A stretch of 14,643 bases of DNA from Acidobacteriota bacterium. GTDB lineage: Bacteria; Acidobacteriota; UBA6911; JACQSX01. The stretch's first letter is position 1. Every line of letters starts with the position of its first letter. The position numbers and the translations under genes were made by a program. Positions 5,820-12,228 of this stretch are shown here, in pieces. The notes under the pieces were generated by a model that was given only the letters and a program-made list of their open reading frames with translations, had not been told where the DNA came from and ran no database searches. The stretch covers positions 1-14,643 of the forward strand of contig JACQGG010000133.1 in the NCBI GenBank assembly GCA_016199665.1, in the 5' to 3' direction.

Positions 5820-7664
5820 ATGAAGGATTTCAGGAAACTCTTTCCTCACATCCGCCCCAATCTGGCGCTGCTTTCCATGGCCATGGTGCTGCTGCTGTTG
5901 AGCGGCGCCATGGAGGCCCTGACGACGGCGCTGCTGGCGCCGATTTTCAATCAGCTCCTGGGGCCCGGCCCGGCAGCGGGGACCGACAAATTTGACTTCC
6001 TTCAGCGCTGGCTTGGTTTTGATCAGAACATCCTCCTGAAGATCTCTTTTTGCATCATCGTATTTTCCCTGTTCAAAGGAGTCTTCCTTTTTTTTGCCGA
6101 ATATCTGATGGGGCTGGCCGGCCAGAAGGTGGTCATGCAGCTGCGCAATCGCTTGTTTGGCCACCTGCTGGAGCAGTCCATCGGCTTTTTCAGCCGCCAT
6201 GCGACCGGCAAATTCATGGCCCGCGTCATCAGCGACGTGGAACGGATTCAGGAAACAGTTTCCAAGACCCTCACCGACTTCTTTCGCCAGACGATATTGC
6301 TTTGTTTTTTTCTGTTCCTGGTGCTCTACACTGAATGGAGACTGGCGGGGATGGCCTTTCTGGTCGCGCCTCTTGTCATGGGACTGACGGTCGCCTTTGG
6401 CAAGCGGATGCGAAAGATCACCTGGAGCAGCCAGGAAAAGCTTGCCGGTATTTCCCATCTCCTGCAGGAGACCCTCACCGGGATCCGCGTGGTCAAAGCT
6501 TTCGGAATGGAGAATTTTGAGAACCGAAGGTTCCAAACCGCCACGCGCGGTTTGATGCGCACCAACATGCGCTCCACCGCCGTGTCGGCGCTGAATTCAC
6601 CGGTAATGGAGTTTATCGGGTATGTGGCGTTTGTGCCTTTTCTCGTTTATGCGCACTACAAGATCCGCGATCCCCTCCAGCCGCTGACTCTCGGCTCGTT
6701 TGTCGTGTTCCTGACCGCGCTGTTTCGGCTCTATGATCCGGTCCGGAGACTGAGCAAAATGCATTTGCATTTCCAGCAGGCCTTCGCCTCCTCCTCCCGC
6801 GTCTTTGAACTGCTGGAGACGCATCTGGAAGTCCGGGACAAACCGGGCGCAGTCGTTCTGCCGCCGCTGCGTCACGCTATTGAATTTTGCGATGTGAGCT
6901 TTCAGTATCACGACGCGGACCGTCCTCAGCCGGTGCTTCGAAATATGGACCTGACGATCCATGCCGGGGAGATGATCGCCCTGGTCGGCAGCAGCGGTTC
7001 GGGGAAGTCCACGCTGGTCAATCTGATCCCCCGGTTCTACGACGTTTCCGCGGGCAAGATAACCTTTGACGGCCTGGATATCCGCGATGTCACCGTGGCC
7101 TCGCTGCGCAGCCAGATCAGCATTGTGACCCAGGAAACCTTTCTCTTTAACGATACCATTCACAACAACATCGCCTACGGAAACGCAGCGGTCGCCCGGC
7201 AGAAGATTCAGCAGGCGGCCGAAGCCGCCCTGATCCATGACTTCATCGTGCAACTGCCGCAGCAATACGACACCGTCATTGGGGAGCGGGGCCAGAGGCT
7301 CTCCGGAGGGCAGCGACAGCGCCTGGCGGTGGCCAGGGCGCTGCTCAAAGACGCGCCGGTCCTTATCCTGGATGAGGCGACCAGTGCCCTGGACACCGAG
7401 TCGGAGAAACTGGTGCAGATGGCTTTGCAGAATTTGATGCAGGGAAGAACCACTCTGGTCATTGCGCACCGGCTTTCCACGGTACGGCGCGCCGATCGCA
7501 TTGTGGTGCTGGAACGGGGCAGAATTGTCGAGCAGGGAAACCACCAGGCATTGATCCACCGGGGCGGGCAATACAACCGGCTCTACCGCCTCCAGTTTCA
7601 TGACGACGACTCCAGGGGCAACCCGCCATCCGCCAGGTCTCGATTTGCTGAAACGAAAACATGA
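5820..7664 (+). CDS. msbA: Lipid A / ABC exporter, permease-ATPase fusion (MsbA-like)
   Basis: This is an inner-membrane half-transporter that as a homodimer flips lipid A-core or a related lipid across the membrane using ATP. The 614 residues begin with a type I ABC exporter transmembrane domain (about 1-330; hydrophobic segments near 19-35, 80-103, 163-181 and 183-200) with coupling-helix text such as FFSRHATGKFMARVISDVERIQ (123-144 region). The nucleotide-binding domain has Walker A GSSGSGKST (390-398), Q-loop Gln438, signature LSGGQ (494-498), Walker B LILDEA (515-520) and the H-loop His550. The last 20 residues are hydrophilic. It heads the eight-gene plus-strand run and overlaps yicC by 4 nt (ATGA). 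There is no Shine-Dalgarno sequence, and TATAAT lies 9 nt before the ATG. MsbA is favoured over other exporters by overall sequence feel and length; a different hydrophobic substrate cannot be excluded. Confidence 0.88.
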   Translation: MKDFRKLFPHIRPNLALLSMAMVLLLLSGAMEALTTALLAPIFNQLLGPGPAAGTDKFDFLQRWLGFDQNILLKISFCIIVFSLFKGVFLFFAEYLMGLAGQKVVMQLRNRLFGHLLEQSIGFFSRHATGKFMARVISDVERIQETVSKTLTDFFRQTILLCFFLFLVLYTEWRLAGMAFLVAPLVMGLTVAFGKRMRKITWSSQEKLAGISHLLQETLTGIRVVKAFGMENFENRRFQTATRGLMRTNMRSTAVSALNSPVMEFIGYVAFVPFLVYAHYKIRDPLQPLTLGSFVVFLTALFRLYDPVRRLSKMHLHFQQAFASSSRVFELLETHLEVRDKPGAVVLPPLRHAIEFCDVSFQYHDADRPQPVLRNMDLTIHAGEMIALVGSSGSGKSTLVNLIPRFYDVSAGKITFDGLDIRDVTVASLRSQISIVTQETFLFNDTIHNNIAYGNAAVARQKIQQAAEAALIHDFIVQLPQQYDTVIGERGQRLSGGQRQRLAVARALLKDAPVLILDEATSALDTESEKLVQMALQNLMQGRTTLVIAHRLSTVRRADRIVVLERGRIVEQGNHQALIHRGGQYNRLYRLQFHDDDSRGNPPSARSRFAETKT

Positions 7665-8542
7665 GTCTTTCCAGCATGACCGGCTTCGGCCAGTGCGAAG
7701 TCTCGGGTTCGGACTACCGAATCACCTTTGAAATCAAGACTTTCAACAGCCGCTTCCTGGACATCAGTGTGCGGCTTTCCAAGGAGCTGGCGTCCCTGGA
7801 AGTATTCGTGCGAAACCGGGTCCGCGAGAAGGTGCGGCGCGGCAGGGTGGAGGCATTGATAAACCTGCAGACTTCCGAAGCCGGCCTCTTCCAGATCAAC
7901 CGTGAGGCCGTCGCTTCCTATTGCGCCCTGGCTGAGGATCTCAGGAAGGAATTTCAGATCGACGGGAACCTGACGTTGGCCATGCTGCTGCAGTTGCCGG
8001 GGGTGCTTCAGGCGCGCAGCCCGTCGTTCTTTCAGGATATGCAGGCTTTCCAGGAACGGGTCCGGGAAGGACTCATGGCCGCGCTGGATGCGGTCGCGAC
8101 GATGCGGCGGGAGGAGGGGGACCACCTCGAGCGGGAGTTGCTGGACCGGATTTTGGGGGCCGAGAATCTGTTGGCTGAAGTGGAATCGTTCGTTGATGCC
8201 TCCACCGCCCGGTATCGGGACCGCCTCTGGCAGCGGCTGGAAGAATACACGGCCGCCGCCGGAGTCAACCCGGATCGAATCAGCCAGGAAGTCGCGATCT
8301 TTGCCGAACGGGGAGATATATCGGAGGAAATCGTCCGCCTGCGGAGTCATTTCACCCAGTTTCGGGCCCTCCTGGAGGCGGGCGGCGAAGTTGGAAAGAA
8401 GCTGGACTTCCTGCTCCAGGAGATGAATCGCGAGACCAATACGATTCTTTCAAAAAGTTTACATCAAAAAATCTCCGAGTCGGGAGTTCTGTTGAAGGCG
8501 GAAGTGGAAAAACTGAGAGAGCAGGTTCAAAACATTGAGTGA
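7661..8542 (+). CDS. yicC: YicC/YloC family endoribonuclease
   Basis: YicC-family proteins are cytosolic oligomeric endoribonucleases implicated in RNA turnover. The 293-residue product has the family length and both parts. The N-terminal domain starts MSLSSMTGFG with KTFNSRFLDISVRLS (26-40) and RGRVE (60-64). The C-terminal domain (formerly DUF1732) has REEGDHLERELLDRI, then GDISEEIVRLRSHFTQF and the hallmark LDFLLQEMNRETNTILSKS near the end. The start ATG overlaps the msbA stop as ATGA, suggesting translational coupling. The end overlaps gmk by 8 nt. A yicC-gmk-rpoZ-coaBC order is common in several phyla. Confidence 0.96.
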   Translation: MSLSSMTGFGQCEVSGSDYRITFEIKTFNSRFLDISVRLSKELASLEVFVRNRVREKVRRGRVEALINLQTSEAGLFQINREAVASYCALAEDLRKEFQIDGNLTLAMLLQLPGVLQARSPSFFQDMQAFQERVREGLMAALDAVATMRREEGDHLERELLDRILGAENLLAEVESFVDASTARYRDRLWQRLEEYTAAAGVNPDRISQEVAIFAERGDISEEIVRLRSHFTQFRALLEAGGEVGKKLDFLLQEMNRETNTILSKSLHQKISESGVLLKAEVEKLREQVQNIE

Positions 8543-9158
8543 AACTGGCGCGGGCAACATCTTTGTGATTTCAGCCCCCTCCGGTTCCGGGAAGACGTCG
8601 CTGGCAAATCGGCTGATTTCCGAAGTGCCGGGTATCTCTTTTTCCATTTCCTATACGACGCGTCCTCCGCGCGGGCTGGAGCACGCCGGCCGTGAATACC
8701 ACTTTGTCGATGGGGCGCAATTTCGGCAAATGATTGCAGAAGACAGATTTCTCGAGTGGGAGAATGTCTATGGACACTACTACGGCACCGCGGGAGCTCC
8801 TGTTGACGAAGCTCTCTCACGCAATGAAGATATTCTTCTGGACATCGACGTCAAAGGTGCGCGGCGGGTAAAAGAGCGCCGACCTGATGCCATTCTTATT
8901 TTTGTCATGCCGCCCACATACCCGGAGCTGGAGCGGCGGCTTCGCCAGCGGGGGCTTGACGGCGAGCTGCAGATTCGCAATCGGCTGAAAATTGCCCGCG
9001 ACGAGATCAAAGGTTATAAGATGTACGAGTATCTGATCGTGAACCGCGACATTGAGGATTCGGTGTCGCGGCTGAAGGCGATCGTGCTGGCCGCGCGAAG
9101 CCGGATGGTTCGGATGGAGCGGGCCGGTCAGGAAATTCTTAGAACTTTTGGAGACTAG
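8535..9158 (+). CDS. gmk: Guanylate kinase
   Basis: Gmk phosphorylates GMP to GDP with ATP in the cytosol, the step after GuaA, which is also in this window. The 207-residue protein carries the P-loop SAPSGSGKTS (13-22), the GMP-binding loop SYTTRPPRGLEHAGREYHFV (39-58), DIDVKGAR in the core, and RLRQRG plus RNRLKIARDEI in the lid and C-terminal part. The start must be TTG at 8535: an in-frame stop (8514-8516) lies just upstream with no other start codon between, and the next in-frame GTG would cut into the P-loop strand. A weak purine-rich stretch (GAGAGCAGG) precedes it by about 9 nt. The TTG lies inside the end of yicC, so translation may depend on coupling. Confidence 0.97.
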   Translation: MSETGAGNIFVISAPSGSGKTSLANRLISEVPGISFSISYTTRPPRGLEHAGREYHFVDGAQFRQMIAEDRFLEWENVYGHYYGTAGAPVDEALSRNEDILLDIDVKGARRVKERRPDAILIFVMPPTYPELERRLRQRGLDGELQIRNRLKIARDEIKGYKMYEYLIVNRDIEDSVSRLKAIVLAARSRMVRMERAGQEILRTFGD

Positions 9159-9350
9159 ATGATCAACATTGCAGTTCCAGACAATATCGACAGCAAATTC
9201 CGTTACATTCTCATTGCCGCGTTGCGCGCCAAGCAGCTTCAAAACGGAGCCCGGCCGCGCCTGGAGACAAAATCACGCAAGCCGACCTATATTGCAATGC
9301 AGGAAGTCGGGCAAAAGCTGATTAACTTTGAGCTGACCGCCCTGGAGTAA
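9159..9350 (+). CDS. rpoZ: DNA-directed RNA polymerase subunit omega
   Basis: Omega assists folding and assembly of the beta-prime subunit of RNA polymerase. At 63 residues it is shorter than the E. coli protein, in line with minimal omegas. It carries the conserved core NIDSKFRYILIAALRAKQL (residues 9-27) with QNGARPR, then KPTYIAMQEV in the second helix region. The ATG abuts the gmk TAG with no gap. coaBC follows after 7 nt. Its place after gmk is the standard one, which supports the call despite the short length. Confidence 0.93.
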   Translation: MINIAVPDNIDSKFRYILIAALRAKQLQNGARPRLETKSRKPTYIAMQEVGQKLINFELTALE

Positions 9351-9357
9351 ACCCTTC

Positions 9358-10542
9358 GTGGCCAATGTACTGCTGGGAGTGACCGGCTGCATCGCCGCCT
9401 ACAAGGCGGCGCTGATTCTCCGGGAACTCCAGGAAATGGGGCACGACGTTCAGGTGGTGATGACCCGTCACGCGGCGGAGTTTGTCGGGCCGATCACCTT
9501 CGAAGCGCTTTCCGGCAGAAAAGTCTGGATGGAAATGTTCGGGCATGCGACCGAGGGCGGCATTGAGCACATTGAGGTCGCCCGTCGATCCGATCTGTTC
9601 CTGGTGGCTCCCGCCACGGCGAACGTTCTGGCCAAGTTTGCCGCCGGCGTGGCCGATGACTTTCTCAGCACGGTGCAACTGTCGGCGACCTGTCCCATTA
9701 TTGTGGCCCCGGCCATGAATGTGGAGATGTGGCGGCACCCGGCAACCCAGGAAAATCTGGAGAAACTGAAACAGCGTGGAGTGCACATTGTCTACCCGGA
9801 ATCGGGATACCTGGCCTGCGGCGTGACTGGCGAGGGGCGGCTGGCCGAAGTCAATGCGATTGTTGAGGCGGTTCGGTCTGTGCTGGACAGGAGTACGGAG
9901 CTGGCGGGAAGGCGGTTTGTTGTCACTGCCGGACCCACCTGCGAGGAGATCGATCCGGTTCGCTTTCTCACCAACCGCTCCTCGGGGAAAATGGGCTATG
10001 CGCTGGCCCGCCGGGCCGTATCGCGCGGCGCCTCCGTGATCCTGATTTCGGGCCCGACGCGTCTTGAGCCGCCCGCCGGGGTCGAGTTCGTGCCGGTTCG
10101 GACAGCCCGGGAAATGCAGCAGCAGGTCTATCGTCATTTTCCCGACGCCGACGTTCTGATCATGGCCGCGGCGGTCGGGGATTATGCCGTAGACGCGAAC
10201 CCGCAAAAGATCAAGCGGCAGGAGACGCTGACGCTGAGCCTGAAGATGACCGAAGATATCCTGGCGGGGCTGCCGCCCAGGGACCGGCAGATTGTCGTGG
10301 GGTTCGCCGTGGAGTCTGAGAACATGGCGGAGAATGCCGTGGCCAAGCTGAGGCACAAGCATTTGGACTTGATGGTTGCCAACGACGTCGCCGCATTCGC
10401 GTCAGACTTCAACCGCGTGCTGTTGTTGAGCCGGGACGGCAACAGGACGGAGCTGGACCTGATGCTCAAGACGGAAGTGGCCGAGCGGATTCTGGATGAG
10501 GTTGCCGCGCTTGTGCAGGCGAGAGTTGGCGCCCCGAGGTAG
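9358..10542 (+). CDS. coaBC: Bifunctional CoaBC: phosphopantothenoylcysteine synthetase / decarboxylase
   Basis: CoaBC joins 4'-phosphopantothenate to cysteine using CTP (CoaB), then decarboxylates the product with FMN (CoaC) in coenzyme A synthesis. The 394-residue protein is full length. The CoaC half (1 to about 180) has GVTGCIAAYKA, the active-site His71 in HIEVARRSD, PAMNVEMW (118-125) and Cys154 in the YLACG substrate loop. The CoaB half has VTAGPTCEEIDPVRFLTNRSSGKMG (from 189), the AAVGDY motif (271-276) where AAVADY is usual, the KIKR lysines (284-287) and AND (341-343). The start is GTG at 9358; GGAG (9344-9347) lies 10 nt upstream. It follows rpoZ directly and overlaps era by up to 47 nt. 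Confidence 0.97.
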   Translation: MANVLLGVTGCIAAYKAALILRELQEMGHDVQVVMTRHAAEFVGPITFEALSGRKVWMEMFGHATEGGIEHIEVARRSDLFLVAPATANVLAKFAAGVADDFLSTVQLSATCPIIVAPAMNVEMWRHPATQENLEKLKQRGVHIVYPESGYLACGVTGEGRLAEVNAIVEAVRSVLDRSTELAGRRFVVTAGPTCEEIDPVRFLTNRSSGKMGYALARRAVSRGASVILISGPTRLEPPAGVEFVPVRTAREMQQQVYRHFPDADVLIMAAAVGDYAVDANPQKIKRQETLTLSLKMTEDILAGLPPRDRQIVVGFAVESENMAENAVAKLRHKHLDLMVANDVAAFASDFNRVLLLSRDGNRTELDLMLKTEVAERILDEVAALVQARVGAPR

Positions 10543-11467
10543 TGCGGCCGGGGAAGGTCAGCAGCCCGCCACTCCGGCGTTGGCGGCCCGCAGCGGGGTT
10601 GTTTGCATTGCGGGAAGGCCGAATGCGGGAAAGTCCACGCTGCTGAACCATCTGGTCGGCCAGAAGATATCCATCGTATCGTCGCGCCCCCAAACCACCC
10701 GGAACCGGATTCTCGGCATTCTTACCGAAGAGCGCGGCCAGCTCCTTTTCATTGACACCCCCGGTATTCACCGCCCGTACCACCAGATGAACCAGCGTAT
10801 GGCGCGCCTGGTCGAGGAATCGCTGCGGCGGGCCGATCTGTTGCTGCATCTGATCGATGTCAGCATCGCTTTTGGCGCGGGCGAGCGAAAGGCGATGGAA
10901 ATGGTGTCGAGAACCGGTCAGACGGCGTTCCTGGTCCTGAACAAGATTGATCGGATAGAGAAAAATCTGCTGCTTCCCAGGATCGACCTGTACCGCCGCC
11001 TTGGCAGCTATGCGGAATTTCTTCCGATTTCCGCCCGCACCGGTGAAAATGTTGACATGCTGCTGCGGGAGATTTTACGGTATCTTCCGCCAGGGGACCC
11101 GATGTTTTCGGCTGACCATGTGACCGATCTTCCGGAACGCTTCGTGGTTGCTGAATTCATCCGAGAGCAGGTCTCCGAGCAGACGCGCCAGGAGGTCCCT
11201 CATTGCAGCGCCGTGCTCATCGATCGATTTGACGAGTCGGACCGGGATCGCAACCAGGTGCGCATTGCGGCGACCATTGTCGTCGAGAAGGAATCTCACA
11301 AGAAGATCATCATTGGCAAGGGGGGAGCGGGGATTAAGGCCATCGGCACCCGCGCCCGGCGGGAGATTGAACTGCTGCTCGGCTGCAGCGTTTACCTGGA
11401 GCTCTTCGTAAAAGTCGTGGAAAAGTGGCGCGACCAGGACCGCTTCCTGGACACGCTCGGCCCATGA
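10496..11467 (+). CDS. era: GTPase Era, 16S rRNA-binding
   Basis: Era is an essential GTPase that binds the 3' end of 16S rRNA and helps mature the 30S subunit. G1 GRPNAGKST (40-48), the RPQTTRN switch I (64-70), G3 DTPG (87-90), G4 NKID (about 148-151) and G5 ISA (about 177-179) are all present. The C-terminal KH domain has HKKIIIGKGGAGIK and ends FLDTLG, typical of the family. The ATG at 10496 gives an N-terminal extension of about 30 residues before the G domain and a 47-nt overlap with coaBC. In-frame TTG codons at 10526 and 10580 would give a more usual N-terminus; 10580 leaves only a few residues before SGVVCIAGRPN. I cannot decide between these from the upstream sequence. era in the coaBC-priA run is less common than near rnc or recO. 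Confidence 0.95.
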   Translation: MRLPRLCRRELAPRGSAAGEGQQPATPALAARSGVVCIAGRPNAGKSTLLNHLVGQKISIVSSRPQTTRNRILGILTEERGQLLFIDTPGIHRPYHQMNQRMARLVEESLRRADLLLHLIDVSIAFGAGERKAMEMVSRTGQTAFLVLNKIDRIEKNLLLPRIDLYRRLGSYAEFLPISARTGENVDMLLREILRYLPPGDPMFSADHVTDLPERFVVAEFIREQVSEQTRQEVPHCSAVLIDRFDESDRDRNQVRIAATIVVEKESHKKIIIGKGGAGIKAIGTRARREIELLLGCSVYLELFVKVVEKWRDQDRFLDTLGP

Positions 11468-12225
11468 GCGGACCGTTGCAGCATTACCTGAAGTTTTTTG
11501 AGGAGATGGGCATTGACTCTATCCGACTCAATCTGCCGGCGTCTCAGCACCCGCAGGCCTCCCGCCTCGCGGGAAAGGAAGGCCGCGGCGAAGGGGCGCT
11601 GGGAGTCAAGGCAGGGAGCGCGAGCGAAAACGTCTTCTCCCCTCCTGTTTTGGCCCGGGCCGCGGGCCGGGCGGCCCACATGCGCGAAATTCGAGACGAT
11701 CTGGGAGATTGCGTCCGCTGCAAGCTGCACCGGCACAGGACGCAGATCGTGTTTGGCGCTGGAGCCGAGCACGCCGAGCTCATGTTTGTCGGCGAAGCGC
11801 CGGGCGCCGACGAGGACGCGCAGGGTATTCCTTTCGTCGGAAGAGCGGGCCAGTTGCTGACTCGAATCATCGAGTCGATCGGATTGAAGCGCGACCAGGT
11901 TTATATCGCCAACATCATCAAGTGCCGCCCGCCGCAGAATAGAAATCCGGAACCGGATGAGATCGAAAAATGCAGTCCCTTCCTGCTGCGCCAAATTGCG
12001 TTGATTCAGCCCAGGATTATCTGCGCCCTGGGGAAGTTTGCCGCTCAGACGCTGCTGGAAACGACCGCGCCCATCAGCCAGCTTCGCGGCAGGGTTTTCG
12101 ACAAATTCGGCGCCAGGGTTGTGCCGACCTTCCACCCGTCGTACCTGTTGCGCAATCCCGCAGGGAAGCGCGAGGTGTGGGAAGATATGAAAACGATCCG
12201 AAGAATGCTGGATGAGCGGCCTTGA
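11464..12225 (+). CDS. Uracil-DNA glycosylase, family 4 (iron-sulfur)
   Basis: This enzyme removes uracil from DNA after cytosine deamination, starting base-excision repair. The 253-residue reading starts at the ATG (11464) that overlaps the era stop as ATGA. An ATG at 11425 in the same frame would extend into era and is not needed. Four cysteines fit the [4Fe-4S] cluster: Cys83 and Cys86 (C-x2-C), Cys154 (IIKCRPP) and Cys170 (EKC). Active-site motifs are GEAPGADED (110-118), GIPFVGRAGQLL (121-132) and HPSYLL (224-229). Residues about 1-20 form a predicted helix, and about 25-70 is a Gly/Ala/Arg-rich linker that does not look like a folded domain and whose DNA is palindromic. priA begins 3 nt after the stop. 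Type 4 is favoured over type 5 by the motif A text. Confidence 0.95.
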   Translation: MSGPLQHYLKFFEEMGIDSIRLNLPASQHPQASRLAGKEGRGEGALGVKAGSASENVFSPPVLARAAGRAAHMREIRDDLGDCVRCKLHRHRTQIVFGAGAEHAELMFVGEAPGADEDAQGIPFVGRAGQLLTRIIESIGLKRDQVYIANIIKCRPPQNRNPEPDEIEKCSPFLLRQIALIQPRIICALGKFAAQTLLETTAPISQLRGRVFDKFGARVVPTFHPSYLLRNPAGKREVWEDMKTIRRMLDERP

Positions 12226-12228
12226 GTC

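Noticed and set aside
5535..6536. A 333-codon minus-strand frame covering the palindrome and the start of msbA
   Set aside because: It begins inside msbA and runs through a non-coding palindrome; no motifs, and the strong msbA coding signal explains the region.
6597..7601. A minus-strand open frame of 334 codons opposite msbA
   Set aside because: It overlaps the msbA nucleotide-binding domain and shows no family motif.
9322..10362. A minus-strand open frame of 346 codons opposite coaBC
   Set aside because: coaBC carries all catalytic residues on the other strand; this frame is a shadow.
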